Below, piece after piece: positions 36,901 to 46,998 of a stretch of DNA of 64,000 nucleotides; position 1 is the first letter of the stretch; the number at the start of each line of letters is the position of its first letter. The notes below the pieces were generated by a model. The model searched no databases. It was not told the DNA's origin and worked only from the letters and a program-made list of their open reading frames with translations. Made by a program: the position numbers and the translations under genes. Origin of the DNA: JANNYA01 sp031422315 (GTDB lineage Bacteria; Pseudomonadota; Gammaproteobacteria; Xanthomonadales; SZUA-5); the NCBI GenBank assembly GCA_031422315.1, contig JANOQN010000024.1:1-64000 (forward strand), read 5' to 3'.

Positions 36901-36951
36901 GTCATTTCCGCGCAGGTGCAGTGCATGAGTTCTCAGTTGCGCGGGAATGAC
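36901..36951. repeat. Intergenic inverted repeat of the GTCATTCCCGCG type
   Basis: GTCATTTCCGCGCA (36901-36914) and TGCGCGGGAATGAC (36938-36951) are inverted with one mismatch around a 23-base loop. It belongs to the same family as the elements at 912-937 and in tatB. Confidence 0.65.
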
Positions 36952-37043
36952 CATTCGACCCGAATTCACGCGCCCGATAACAAATGCCCGAAATCAAACG
37001 ATACCGTTGCGCGTCCTAGAATGCGGAGCGTTAGGAGAATCTT

Positions 37044-39386
37044 ATGGCCAACGCAAAAACACTCAAACGTCAGTCCACCCCCAGTTTAGCGATGATTGAC
37101 CGACAACGGGTTGAGACCGACGCCGTTTCGAGCAAGTTTGACGTAAATGAAAACAAGGCCGATGAATATGGTCGTGACTGCCTCGCGAAGCCGCCAGAGG
37201 GCGCGCACGTTGAGCTGCCGTCTGATTTGGTATCGAGCAGCACGCTTGCCGAACAAAATTTCAGCGCTAAAACCGGTAGACCGCCAAGTGCCGGCGCCAG
37301 CCCGGCTAGCGATCCGTTAACCCGTGTTCGCACCGACGCTTCCGGCCAGCGTATGACAACTAACCAAGGCGTTCCGATTGCGGACAATCAAGCCTCACTC
37401 AAAGCTGGCTTACGCGGCCCGGCATTGCTGAAAGATTTTATACTGCGCGAAAAAATTACCCATTTTGATCATGAGCGCATTCCTGAGCGTATCGTGCATG
37501 CACGCGGTTCCGGCGCACACGGCTATTTTGAATCCTATGCTTCGTTTGAAGCGCTTACCCGCGCATCGTTGTTCGCTGAAAAAGGCAAGCGAACGCCGGT
37601 ATTCGTACGATTCTCAACCGTAGCTGGTGAACGCGGATCGAAAGACACCGCGCGCGATGTGCGCGGTTTTGCGGTCAAATTTTATACTGATGAAGGCAAC
37701 TGGGATTTAGTCGGCAACAACATGCCAGTGTTTTTTATCCAAGATGCGATGAAGTTTCCTGATTTAGTACATGCGGTCAAACCCGAGCCGCATAACGGCA
37801 TGCCGCAGGCCGCCTCGGCGCACGATACCTTTTGGGATTTCGTATCGCTGATGCCCGAGTCCACCCACATGTTGATGTGGCTAATGTCGGATCGCGCGCT
37901 GCCACGCAGCTATCGCATGATGCAAGGTTTTGGCGTGCATACCTTTCGCTTCGTTGATGCGTTTGGGGTGTCGTCATTCGTGAAATTTCACTGGACGCCC
38001 AAGCAGGGCACGCACGCATTGTTGTGGGATGAAGCCGTGAAAATTTCCGGCTGTGATCCGGATTTCCATCGGCGCGATTTATGGGATGCCATTGAAGCGG
38101 GCGCTTACCCAGAGTGGGAATTAGGCGCACAGATTTTTTCAGAAGATGACGCTGAAAAATTCAGCTTTGACGTGCTTGATGCCACCAAGCTCATACCCGA
38201 AGAATTGGTGCCGATTACGCCCTTGGGCAAGATGGTGTTGAATCGCAATCCAGATAATTTTTTTGCGGAAACCGAACAGGTGGCATTTTGTACGGCGCAT
38301 GTAGTGCCTGGCATTGATTTCTCAAATGATCCGCTGTTGGCGGGGCGTATCCATTCGTACATCGACACACAGATTACGCGCCTGGGCGGCCCCAATTTTC
38401 ATGAGCTGCCTATCAATGCGCCGATTGCGCCAGTGCATAACAACCAGCGCGACGGCATGCACCGGCAAGCGGTACATCGCGGGCGAGTTTCGTATGAGCC
38501 GAACTCACTCGGCGGCGGCTGCCCGTTTCAAGCCGGCACTGCTGGTTATGTTCCGTTTCCTGAAACAGTACAGGGCGATGAAGTGCGCGGTAAGCCGGAG
38601 AAATTTGCTGAGCATTTCAATCAAGCTCGATTGTTTTATATGAGTCAAACGCCGGTCGAACAAAAGCATATCCAAGCGGCCTATCGGTTTGAGCTAAGTA
38701 AGCTACAAGTACCCGCCATTCGCGCGCGCGTGGTTTCGATGTTGAGAAATGTTGACGAAGATTTAGCGCAAAAAATTGCCGATGATTTGGGTATGCCGCT
38801 GCCAACGGCCATGCCGCCCGTGCTTGCGCGAGCGCCGTTGCCGGAAATTGGTAATTCAGCGGCACTGTCGATTTTCGCACTCCCCGGAACGGTCAGTGTG
38901 CAGACGCGCTTGGTGGCGATCTGGATTGCCGATGGCGTCGATGCTAAGCAAGCGAACATGTTTTTTTCAGCATTGCGCTCGGCCGGTGCTAACCCGCGCA
39001 TGTTAGGGCCTAGGATCGGAAAATTTACTGGTCTGGATGGATCTGAAGTTGAAGCCGTGGCATCGCTTGAGACCGAACCTGCTGTGGTTTTTGACGGCAT
39101 GGTATTTCCTTCAGGCAGTGACAAATTTTTCAAAACATTTGCCAGTGACGCGCGCGCTATTGATTTTATCAAAGATCAATATCGCCATTGCAAGACCATG
39201 CTACTCATAGGCAGCGCCGCCAAACTGCTGGAGCAAATTGGGGCCGCCACAATCGGGCAGGCAGAAAAGGCGCACGCTGGAATTATCACTGGGTCAAAAG
39301 GTAGCGCGAATGAAATCAAGCAATTTATTGAGCAGCTCGCACTGCATCGCCACCTTGAGCGTGAGTCGTACCCGCCGCTGTTGTAA
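37044..39386 (+). CDS. katE: Large-subunit catalase, KatE (HPII) type
   Basis: A 780-residue monofunctional catalase of the large-subunit group. Residues about 100-600 hold the catalase core: FDHERIPERIVHARGSGAHG with the active His (about 152), FVRFSTVAGERGS, and IHSYIDTQITRLGGPNF with the heme-ligand Tyr (about 442). Residues about 610-780 form a DJ-1/PfpI-like domain found in HPII. The N-terminal 80 residues vary. AGGAGA lies six bases before the ATG. The family protects against hydrogen peroxide in stationary phase, commonly under RpoS. Two neighbours, the glycine-zipper protein and a GGDEF regulator, also suggest stress. Confidence 0.95.
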   Translation: MANAKTLKRQSTPSLAMIDRQRVETDAVSSKFDVNENKADEYGRDCLAKPPEGAHVELPSDLVSSSTLAEQNFSAKTGRPPSAGASPASDPLTRVRTDASGQRMTTNQGVPIADNQASLKAGLRGPALLKDFILREKITHFDHERIPERIVHARGSGAHGYFESYASFEALTRASLFAEKGKRTPVFVRFSTVAGERGSKDTARDVRGFAVKFYTDEGNWDLVGNNMPVFFIQDAMKFPDLVHAVKPEPHNGMPQAASAHDTFWDFVSLMPESTHMLMWLMSDRALPRSYRMMQGFGVHTFRFVDAFGVSSFVKFHWTPKQGTHALLWDEAVKISGCDPDFHRRDLWDAIEAGAYPEWELGAQIFSEDDAEKFSFDVLDATKLIPEELVPITPLGKMVLNRNPDNFFAETEQVAFCTAHVVPGIDFSNDPLLAGRIHSYIDTQITRLGGPNFHELPINAPIAPVHNNQRDGMHRQAVHRGRVSYEPNSLGGGCPFQAGTAGYVPFPETVQGDEVRGKPEKFAEHFNQARLFYMSQTPVEQKHIQAAYRFELSKLQVPAIRARVVSMLRNVDEDLAQKIADDLGMPLPTAMPPVLARAPLPEIGNSAALSIFALPGTVSVQTRLVAIWIADGVDAKQANMFFSALRSAGANPRMLGPRIGKFTGLDGSEVEAVASLETEPAVVFDGMVFPSGSDKFFKTFASDARAIDFIKDQYRHCKTMLLIGSAAKLLEQIGAATIGQAEKAHAGIITGSKGSANEIKQFIEQLALHRHLERESYPPLL

Positions 39387-39503
39387 AACCTGTACGGCTT
39401 CCAAGCTGAGCATGAGTTGTGCGCAAATTCTGCGCAATATCAGAGTGTTAGTCGGTGAGTCATTCCGCGAAACTGCCTGGCAAGACGTAGTGAGCAGCGC
39501 GCC

Positions 39504-40787
39504 ATGAGCTATCGCGTGTTGATCCTTACTGACGTCGAAGAAGATGCGCGCACGTTAGAATCGGTGCTGGCGAAAGCGAGCGACGGCCCGTTTAAAACGA
39601 ATTGGTTACGGCGCTTGGATGATGCCGTAACACTGATCGGCGAAGGTGCAATTGACGCCGTGCTGGTTGATATGACGCTGGCGGACAGCAGCGGGATTGC
39701 AACCTTTGACGCGGTGAAAGCCGCCGACACGCAAATGCCGATCATGATTTTAAGCGCGATGGAAGAAGAAGCGCTGGCGATTGAAGCGGTCGAGCGTGGC
39801 GCGCAGGGTTATTTATCGAAAGGCTATTTCAAAAGCTACATCGTGCCGCAAGGGCTGCGCAATATTATTCAGCGCAAGTCGGTCGAAGTGGCCCGCTACC
39901 GAGAAAAAGCGCGCGCGGAAATCACGCTCAACTCGATTGCCGATGCGGTCATTGGCACCGATGTCGACGGCATCGTGGACTATTTAAACATCGCCGCTGA
40001 AACCATCACCGGCTGGACCCGTGAGGCCGCATTTGGGCAACCGATTACTAATATTTTCAGAATCATCAACGGATTGACTGGCCAGATTGAGCGCGGCACG
40101 GTCAGTTTAGTACTGCAATATCAACAGCCGATCGGATTGCCACCCAACACCAAGCTAATGCGGCGCGACGGTAGCGAACTGGCGATTGAAGATTCTGCAG
40201 CGCCAATATTTGATGAATACGGCAAGCTGAGCGGCGCAGTGATTGTTTTCAGAGATGTGAGCGCGGTGCGCGCCATGACTGAAAAAATGGCGTTTTACGC
40301 GCACCATGATTTTCTAACGCAGCTGCCGAATCGGTTTTTATTGAATGACCGTTTAAGCCAAGCCATTGAAGGCGCGCACCGTAATCAACACCGCCTCGGT
40401 GTGCTTTTTCTGGATTTGGACGGCCTCAAACGGATCAATGATGCGCATGGCCATGCCATTGGCGACGGCCTACTGCAATCGGCCGCCCGGCGGTTAACCG
40501 ATTGCGTGCGCACCGTCGATACGGTTAGCCGCATGGGCGGCGATGAGTTCGTTATCATCCTAATCGATTGCCATGATGCCAATGCGATCACTGTGATTGC
40601 AGAAAAATTTCTAGCTGCCATGGCATTACCGCATGTGGTAAGTAACCTTACACTCAACGTGACCACCAGCATTGGCATTAGCCTATATCCTGATGATGGG
40701 CTCGACGCATTGAGTTTGATCAAGAGCGCCGACGCGGCAATGTATCAAGCCAAACAAAACGGGCGCAATAATTATCAGTTTTCCTAG
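39504..40787 (+). CDS. REC-PAS-GGDEF diguanylate cyclase
   Basis: A 427-residue regulator. Residues 3-120 are a receiver with the phosphorylated Asp in VLVDMTLADSSG (about 56) and a Lys in LSKGYF. Residues about 140-255 are a PAS domain (IADAVIGTDVDGIVDYLN, RDGSELAIEDSAAP). Residues about 260-427 are a GGDEF domain with RMGGDEF intact and RTVD, an inhibitory I-site RxxD, five residues before it. It would make cyclic di-GMP in response to phosphorylation. There is no EAL domain or histidine kinase adjacent, so its kinase is unknown. It follows katE by 117 bp. Confidence 0.93.
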   Translation: MSYRVLILTDVEEDARTLESVLAKASDGPFKTNWLRRLDDAVTLIGEGAIDAVLVDMTLADSSGIATFDAVKAADTQMPIMILSAMEEEALAIEAVERGAQGYLSKGYFKSYIVPQGLRNIIQRKSVEVARYREKARAEITLNSIADAVIGTDVDGIVDYLNIAAETITGWTREAAFGQPITNIFRIINGLTGQIERGTVSLVLQYQQPIGLPPNTKLMRRDGSELAIEDSAAPIFDEYGKLSGAVIVFRDVSAVRAMTEKMAFYAHHDFLTQLPNRFLLNDRLSQAIEGAHRNQHRLGVLFLDLDGLKRINDAHGHAIGDGLLQSAARRLTDCVRTVDTVSRMGGDEFVIILIDCHDANAITVIAEKFLAAMALPHVVSNLTLNVTTSIGISLYPDDGLDALSLIKSADAAMYQAKQNGRNNYQFS

Positions 40788-40816
40788 GGCATCGCACTAG
40801 GTAACGACGGTCGTTC

Positions 40817-41560
40817 CTATTTGCCACCACGCGCTCGCCAGACTCGAATTAAGCCCAAAAAATCATCCACCGCGGGCACACCGGCCAGATAAATCAACAC
40901 CAGCGCCAGCGGAATCGTTGCGGCATAGCCTATATATTTGAACCCCAGCGCACCGGCTACGCCGCCGATAAAAAATGCCGAAACCAAACCAACTAGCGTG
41001 CCAAGATGTGCGCTGCTGAACTGCGCGCTGCGCACCAACAGCCTGCCTAACTCAATGCCGATATCGGTGACAACACCGGTAATGTGGGTGGTTCGAATGA
41101 TCGCGCCCGATAGCTTGCTGATGACTGCGTTTTGCAGGCCCATGATAAAACACAACAGCGTTACCGTTACCGGCACGAACAGCCCGCGCACCTCGGCCAG
41201 CTGAGCGCCGAGCGCGCCAAAAACTAGCAATAGCAAGGCTTCTAACAAAAGCGGCAATGCGTATTCGCTAGTCAATTGCCGTTTGCGCGCCAAACTGACC
41301 AACACGCTCGAACACACTGCGCCGGCCAAAAAGCTCAACAAACCGCTAACGCCGATCCACACTAGCTCAAAGCTGCCCAGCACCAAGTTATCCGCCATTG
41401 ACGAAACTATACCGGTCATGTGTGAGGTGTATTGCGCTACTGCCAAAAAACCGCCCGCATTGATGGCCCCCGCGCAAAATGCAAGCCCGAATCCTAAATG
41501 GCGATCGGCCTGCGCGGTGCGTTCTCGGTCGGTTAGTCGGCGGGCGAATTTAAAAGGCAT
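40817..41560 (-). CDS. DUF1275 (YoaK family) membrane protein
   Basis: A 247-residue protein with six or seven membrane helices. It begins GFGLAFCAGAINAGGFLAV and has TSHMTGIVSSMADNL and QNAVISKLSGAIIRTTHITGVVTDIG, the signature of DUF1275. The family is widespread and its substrate unknown. The gene points at the GGDEF gene, ends 29 bases from it, and lies 28 bases downstream of the HlyD adaptor gene, so it may belong to the end of the 41.6-48.4 kb operon. Confidence 0.88.
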   Translation of the reverse strand: MPFKFARRLTDRERTAQADRHLGFGLAFCAGAINAGGFLAVAQYTSHMTGIVSSMADNLVLGSFELVWIGVSGLLSFLAGAVCSSVLVSLARKRQLTSEYALPLLLEALLLLVFGALGAQLAEVRGLFVPVTVTLLCFIMGLQNAVISKLSGAIIRTTHITGVVTDIGIELGRLLVRSAQFSSAHLGTLVGLVSAFFIGGVAGALGFKYIGYAATIPLALVLIYLAGVPAVDDFLGLIRVWRARGGK

Positions 41561-41588
41561 GACGTGCTAATTTGGGTCTAGCAAGCCA

Positions 41589-42872
41589 TCATCGTTTGCG
41601 CGCAGCCACCCGCAGCCCGTCACGCACAGTGGCAGGCGGGTAAGCGATGACCTGCTGGCCGGTGCGGATGCCGCTGCGAACCCAGGCCGCACTGCCGTTG
41701 CGTGCGGCAACTTCAACAAGCGTCTGGCGCGCGCGACCTGCGTCGGCAACGAACACCGCAAATTGTGTTGGCAACGAAACGAGGGTTACGCTAGCGCTAA
41801 TGGCTACGCCGTTCTCGTTCGCCAAACCCGCCGTACTCGGCAGAGGAAACACCGCACTCACCGGCACCTGCACGGCGTTCGCTTCGCTCAGCGTGACGAT
41901 GCGCACGCTGACCCGGTAGCCATCGCCCAGCGCCTGCCAGTCGGCCGGCGGGCTGGTGATGTCGATCAACACGCGTACGCGCTGTTCTTCAACGCCAAGC
42001 GCAGAGACTTTAGTAAAAGCGGCCGGCTCGACGCTGCGCACGCGGCCTTCCAACGCGCCCTTGCCGCCCCAGCGCTCGATGATCACGCGGCTGCCCGCGG
42101 TGGCTGCCAGTGCCTCTGTGGTCAGCAGCTCAGTTACTATTTCCATGCGCTGAGTGTCGCCGATTTCAAGCAGCGGCGTGCCCACTGCTACCGCAGCCTC
42201 ACTGCCTTGCAGCACCCGCAACACCCGGCCAGCGACAGGCGCACGCACGGTGAAGGCGTCTGCATTGCCTGCGCTGCCCGCGCCTGTGCGCGATGGCTGC
42301 ACGGCATTTAACGCAGCCGCCTGCGCCTGTTCCAGCTCGTGCCCGGCCATGCGGCGTTCGGCCGCAGCCGCTTCAACTTCGCGCCCTGCAGCTTGCTTGG
42401 TCAGTCGATCAGCCTCGATCTTGACGGGCGCAATAAAGCCTTTTTGCACCAGTTGTTCGCTGCGCCGAAGTTCGCTGCTGGCAAGCGCTAGCGATACCTG
42501 CGCGCGCGCGGTACGCGCTATGGCCCGCGCCACGTTGTCTTGCGCGGCCTGAACACGCGCCTGCAGCTCGCGCTGCGTGCGCGCGTCCAGCATCGCCGGC
42601 AGCACCGCGATTAGTACCGCCAACGGCGTATCAATCGCCACCGCATCACCTTCCTTCAGAGTAATGCGGACCAAACGCCCGGCTAACGGCGCCGACACCA
42701 CATAACGATCGGTCAGGCGGGTCTTGCCGTCTTCGTCTATGGTGGTTTCGAACGGCCCCTGCGTCACCGTCGCCAGTTCAACTTCGATCGGGCGTGGTGC
42801 AAATGCCCAGCCCGCAGCCAGCGCCAATGCCAGCACGACAGTGCCACCGATAACCCAAGTTTTAGCTTTCAT
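41589..42872 (-). CDS. HlyD/RND-type periplasmic adaptor of an ABC exporter
   Basis: A 427-residue membrane-fusion protein. One membrane anchor at 6-26 is followed by a split lipoyl/barrel-sandwich domain (YVVSAPLAGRLVRITLKEGD at about 57, VRAPVAGRVLRVLQGSE at about 215) around an alpha-hairpin rich in Ala, Arg and Gln (about 95-185), then a beta-barrel. Such adaptors join inner-membrane transporters to an outer-membrane channel; none lies in the cluster. It follows the permease and ATPase genes of the same operon, matching a MacA-type role. Confidence 0.9.
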   Translation of the reverse strand: MKAKTWVIGGTVVLALALAAGWAFAPRPIEVELATVTQGPFETTIDEDGKTRLTDRYVVSAPLAGRLVRITLKEGDAVAIDTPLAVLIAVLPAMLDARTQRELQARVQAAQDNVARAIARTARAQVSLALASSELRRSEQLVQKGFIAPVKIEADRLTKQAAGREVEAAAAERRMAGHELEQAQAAALNAVQPSRTGAGSAGNADAFTVRAPVAGRVLRVLQGSEAAVAVGTPLLEIGDTQRMEIVTELLTTEALAATAGSRVIIERWGGKGALEGRVRSVEPAAFTKVSALGVEEQRVRVLIDITSPPADWQALGDGYRVSVRIVTLSEANAVQVPVSAVFPLPSTAGLANENGVAISASVTLVSLPTQFAVFVADAGRARQTLVEVAARNGSAAWVRSGIRTGQQVIAYPPATVRDGLRVAARKR

Positions 42873-42915
42873 GTCAGTCTCCTTTTCTCAATCTTAGGTG
42901 AAGCGCATGCGCTGC

Positions 42916-45279
42916 TCATTCACGCGTCTTCAACGCGGCTACCATGTCCAGTTTGTCAATGCGTCTGCGCACCACTAGCGCGCTTGCCGCAGCGGCGGAC
43001 AGCACAACTAAGGCAGACCACGCATACGTCGAGGGCTGGATGACTGCCGGAAACAAAAATTGATCAGACGCCACCAGTTGGCTGACCAGCTGCACCATCC
43101 AAAAGCCCATCAGCATGCCCAACGGCAAGGCCAACGCGATGCCAATCGCCATTTCGCCCAGCAGCAAACCCGAAACCTCGGCGCGCGTGAAGCCCAGCAC
43201 GCGCAAGCTGGCCAGCTCCCAGGTACGCTCGGCCAGCGAAATGCGGGCATTGTTGTAAACGACCCCAACGGCAATCACGGTGGCGAACAGCGTCAACACC
43301 GTGCTCATGATGCGGATGTTGCGGGCGGTGACCTCTTGCATGTTGCGCAGCACCGTTGCCTTGCTGAAAGCGCCGATCACGCGCGGCAATTGTTTGCTAG
43401 CTAACAGTAATTCGGGCTCGCGGCCGCGCTCAATTGCTAGCGCAAACTGGGTCGACAAATCGCCCTCTTGCAGCAGTTGGTTCAACGCACGGCGCTCCAT
43501 GTAGGCGTTTAAGCCCATCATCTCGCGCACTACCGCAGCCAGCGGCACCGCGACGGTGCGCTGAGCACCTTCCAGCACCTCAACGCGTACGGATTGGCCG
43601 ACTTTCAAGCCCAGCTTGGCGGCTAGGCGGTCCGTCATGACCAAGCCATCGTCGTCCAGCCAATTGACTACGTGTTTGTCGATATCAACAATGCGGCGCA
43701 GCTGCGCATGCTGTGCCAAGCCCTGAATAGCGCCGCGCTGGCTCAAGTGTCCATTGATGAAACGCACGGCCACGTCGCGGCCTGACTCAACCATCGTCAC
43801 ACCGGGCAAGCGCGCTAGCTCGTGCCGGGCGCTGTCGGCGGCGGCCTCTGGCATCCACAGCACGACATCGCTGCGGAGCCCGACGTTGAACTGCGCGTCG
43901 ACGACGTAATCAATCGCGTCGCTGAAAAAATTACCCATCACCACGATGGACACCGATGCCGCAACACCGCCAATCGACAGCGCAGTGCGCAACGGCCGAC
44001 GTTCCATGTTGCGCAAAATCATGCGCAGCGCAGGCGGAATGCGCGTGATGCCTAGGCGCTCAATCAGCGTGCGCCGGTAGTGCCCCGGCGCTTGCGGGCG
44101 CATCGCCTCAGCCGGTGCTAGCCGCACGGTGGCTAGAATCGCATTCAAGGTTCCGAGTGCAGCGGTGACGAGCGTAATACTGATACTCACCAGCAACAGC
44201 CACGGCGCCATGGTGTACTGAAAGCTTGGAAACTGAAATGATTCCGCATACAGGTGTAAGAATTGCCTACCCAAAACATTGCCCAAGCCAACGCCGAGTA
44301 TTGAGCCAAAGATCACGATCACCAGCACCAGCTTTAAATAGTGGACGCCGATAGTGACGTTGGGGTAACCCAGCGCCTTTAGCGCGGCAATTTGTTCACG
44401 CTGTGTCGCCACCAACCGCGACACCACCACATTGAGCAAGAACGCGGCCACGCCCAAAAAAATTAAAGGCAATAGCGTGCCCAGCACGCGTTGCTGCTTG
44501 ATTTCACTGTCCAAGATGGCGTGCGAGGTTTGCTCTTTGCGGCCATGCGCTTCCCGACTGCCATAGCGCGTGAGCTGCGCCGATAGCGCGTCCAGCACCG
44601 CGCGTTCTGAGGCGCCGGGCGCGAGTTTAATAGCGAGCCGGTTAAACGCGCCATCCATGTCATACGCTGCCGCGAGTGCGTCGCGCGGCACCCAAAACAC
44701 GCCGAAGCCGCGCAAATCAGGCGCGCCTTGCATGCCAGCAAAAATGAATTCGGGCGACAAGGCAATGCCGGTGACCTGCAAAGTGCGGCGTTTGCCATTG
44801 ATAAGCGCCGACAGGCGCGCACCCGGTCGCAGGCCACGGGCGTCCGCGAAGCCCGCCGACACCAGCGCAGGAATGGCTTGCTCGGCGCCCGCGTCGAGCA
44901 AGCGCCCATTGCGCAGCGTCACCAAATTCATCCGCGCGGGCACCCGAGCATCGACGCCAATGAGTTGGCCCAACACCGGGTCAAGCACGCCCGGAAGTTC
45001 AATGCGCACGACCTGCTCGATTGTGGTCTGCACATCGGCCACGCCGGGTAGGGTCAACAAGGTTGCGGCCAGCGAGTTCGGCGCGCGCTTGACACTGGCA
45101 AACACGTCAGCAAAGTGGCCGCTGGCGTAAAACCGCTCGCGCGCCAAAGCCAGCGAATCTACCGCTGATAAGCTGGTGATAAAACCGCCCACACCACTGG
45201 CCACCACCAGCGCGATGGTCAGCACTTGGCTCCACATCAGGCGCAAATCACGCAGTAGCTTGCGATCAAGCGCGGTCAT
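42916..45279 (-). CDS. FtsX-type ABC transporter permease, duplicated form
   Basis: A 787-residue permease with two FtsX domains. Helix 1 (about 17-38) and a large periplasmic region precede three helices near 270-400, then MRPQAPGHYRRTLIERLG, a second extracytoplasmic part, and three helices (about 665-775) ending RRRIDKLDMVAALKTRE. The arrangement resembles export permeases that act by mechanotransmission rather than substrate transport through the membrane. It is seven bases from the ATPase gene, and the adaptor follows 43 bases on. Confidence 0.9.
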   Translation of the reverse strand: MTALDRKLLRDLRLMWSQVLTIALVVASGVGGFITSLSAVDSLALARERFYASGHFADVFASVKRAPNSLAATLLTLPGVADVQTTIEQVVRIELPGVLDPVLGQLIGVDARVPARMNLVTLRNGRLLDAGAEQAIPALVSAGFADARGLRPGARLSALINGKRRTLQVTGIALSPEFIFAGMQGAPDLRGFGVFWVPRDALAAAYDMDGAFNRLAIKLAPGASERAVLDALSAQLTRYGSREAHGRKEQTSHAILDSEIKQQRVLGTLLPLIFLGVAAFLLNVVVSRLVATQREQIAALKALGYPNVTIGVHYLKLVLVIVIFGSILGVGLGNVLGRQFLHLYAESFQFPSFQYTMAPWLLLVSISITLVTAALGTLNAILATVRLAPAEAMRPQAPGHYRRTLIERLGITRIPPALRMILRNMERRPLRTALSIGGVAASVSIVVMGNFFSDAIDYVVDAQFNVGLRSDVVLWMPEAAADSARHELARLPGVTMVESGRDVAVRFINGHLSQRGAIQGLAQHAQLRRIVDIDKHVVNWLDDDGLVMTDRLAAKLGLKVGQSVRVEVLEGAQRTVAVPLAAVVREMMGLNAYMERRALNQLLQEGDLSTQFALAIERGREPELLLASKQLPRVIGAFSKATVLRNMQEVTARNIRIMSTVLTLFATVIAVGVVYNNARISLAERTWELASLRVLGFTRAEVSGLLLGEMAIGIALALPLGMLMGFWMVQLVSQLVASDQFLFPAVIQPSTYAWSALVVLSAAAASALVVRRRIDKLDMVAALKTRE

Positions 45280-45286
45280 CTCAATC

Positions 45287-46024
45287 TCACCACTTCAACT
45301 CAGACGGGCTGATTTTATGCGCGTTCATTTCGACCTTTTGGATGCGCCCATCGCCCAGGTAAATCACCCGATCCGCCATGCCCGCAATCGACGCGTTGTG
45401 CGTGATCACTACGGCTGTGGTGCCGAGCTCGACATTGATTTTCGCAATGACCTCAAGCACTAGTTTGCCAGTCACATAATCCAGCGCACCAGTGGGCTCG
45501 TCGCACAACAACACATCGGGGCGTTTGACGATTGCCCGCGCAATCGCCACGCGCTGCTGTTCGCCGCCCGAGAGTTGCGCCGGGAAATGATCGCGCCGGG
45601 GCGTCAGGCCGACCCGATCAATAGCTTCGTCCACTGACATCGGGTTAACGGCGATATCGGTAACCAGCGCTAAGTTTTCGCGCACCGTCAAACTGGGAAT
45701 CAGGTTGTAAAACTGAAACACAAAGCCGACATGCTCACGCCGGTAGGTGGTCAGATCTTTTTCGCTAGCCGCCGTCAGCACCGTGTCACCAAAACGCACC
45801 TCACCGCTGCTGGGCACGTCCAGCCCGCCCAAAATATTCAGCAGCGTTGACTTGCCGCTGCCCGATGCACCGAGCAACACCACGAATTCGCCCCGGTGTA
45901 TTTCCAGTTCAACATCACGCAGCGCGTGTACTTCAAGCTCGCCGCTGCGGTAGACCTTGCACAGCGCGTGCGCCGAAAAAACTACCGGGGCGGTTGGTGT
46001 TGCAGCTGCGGTGGCATCCGTCAT
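45287..46024 (-). CDS. ABC transporter ATP-binding protein, MacB/LolD type
   Basis: A 245-residue nucleotide-binding domain with Walker A GASGSGKS (about 52-59), Q-loop FQFYNLIPS, signature LSGGEQQRVAIA (about 150), Walker B VLLCDEPTGALD (about 172) and H-loop ITHN. The FYNL/LIPSLTVREN pattern is that of the lipoprotein/macrolide exporter group. It overlaps the hydrolase gene by four bases on its 5' side. Confidence 0.94.
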   Translation of the reverse strand: MTDATAAATPTAPVVFSAHALCKVYRSGELEVHALRDVELEIHRGEFVVLLGASGSGKSTLLNILGGLDVPSSGEVRFGDTVLTAASEKDLTTYRREHVGFVFQFYNLIPSLTVRENLALVTDIAVNPMSVDEAIDRVGLTPRRDHFPAQLSGGEQQRVAIARAIVKRPDVLLCDEPTGALDYVTGKLVLEVIAKINVELGTTAVVITHNASIAGMADRVIYLGDGRIQKVEMNAHKISPSELKW

Positions 46025-46998
46025 AACGTGCTTGATTCTATGACCAACCCGCCGATCGCATCTATGACCTCACCATCATGCCCAATCCAAGTGTGTCCGC
46101 CTTGCGCAAATCCGATAAATTTTGCGCCCGGTATTTGACTCGCGGTGTACTGCGCGCTGGCATAGGTGCCGTAGCGATCATCCCGCACGCTGATGATGAG
46201 TGTGGGCGCACGGATAGATGCAAGCGCCACGGGCTTAAGCTGCTTGCTCGCCGCTGTGTCGCTGAGCAATCCTATGGCGCGCGCGGATACCGGTAGGATG
46301 TTATCCAGCATGGCATTGATGCGCGCTTGCTCTGAAGCGCTGGCCGACTCAACTCGTTCGGGCGGCGTGGCGAGCACGGTTTTGATCAGCGAACTACGAC
46401 CCACATGCAGCCCGGCCCAGAATAAAAAGTCCGAGCCAATCGCGCGCATCATGAGCTTCTCAATGGTTGGATTCATCGGCGGCGCAGAGTCAGATTGCGT
46501 GCTTGGTTTGTAGGTCAGCGGCACGATTAGAACCAGCGCGCTGACCCGATTCGGCTGGCGAATTGCCATCTGGATCGCCGATGGCGCACCGGCTGAGCCG
46601 CCCAATATTGCGGCCTTGGCGATTCCCAGCGCGTCCAGCAAGCACACATGCGCGTCGGCCTGCGCAAAAGCCGATGCATCAAGCCGCGTGGGCGTGCGCA
46701 AATAGCCAAAGCGCGACATCGCAATCACGCGAATACCGCGCTGCGCCAAAGCACCGGCAAACGCCATGCCTTGATCGTGGCCGCCACCGCTGCCGTGTAT
46801 TGCCAATAGGGGTGTGCCACTGCCTGCCTCTTGATATTCAATTTGGCCGCAGGGTGTTTGCACAAGCACACTGCCCTGCGCGGCGCGTGCTTGCGCACGC
46901 TTTAAATCGCTGTTGAAGCGCCACCCAATAAGCGCGGCGGTAGCGATGAGCGCAAACGCCAGCCAAGTAATGCTGCCACGGAGGGTCGGCCGCTTCAC
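46021..46998 (-). CDS. Membrane-anchored alpha/beta hydrolase
   Basis: A 325-residue protein with an N-terminal membrane segment (about 9-27) and an alpha/beta hydrolase domain. The oxyanion region is IHGSGGGHDQG (about 68), the nucleophile elbow is GGSAGAPS (about 137), and a late GGHTWIGHDG carries the presumed catalytic His. The substrate is unknown. It lies inside the exporter operon between an M23 peptidase and the ATPase gene, with four-base overlaps on both sides, so a role with the exporter is likely. Confidence 0.87.
   Translation of the reverse strand: MKRPTLRGSITWLAFALIATAALIGWRFNSDLKRAQARAAQGSVLVQTPCGQIEYQEAGSGTPLLAIHGSGGGHDQGMAFAGALAQRGIRVIAMSRFGYLRTPTRLDASAFAQADAHVCLLDALGIAKAAILGGSAGAPSAIQMAIRQPNRVSALVLIVPLTYKPSTQSDSAPPMNPTIEKLMMRAIGSDFLFWAGLHVGRSSLIKTVLATPPERVESASASEQARINAMLDNILPVSARAIGLLSDTAASKQLKPVALASIRAPTLIISVRDDRYGTYASAQYTASQIPGAKFIGFAQGGHTWIGHDGEVIDAIGGLVIESSTL

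Noticed and set aside
39238..39507. Plus-strand open frame overlapping the end of katE
   Set aside because: Most of it overlaps the conserved catalase frame; the product is low-quality and has no ribosome site.
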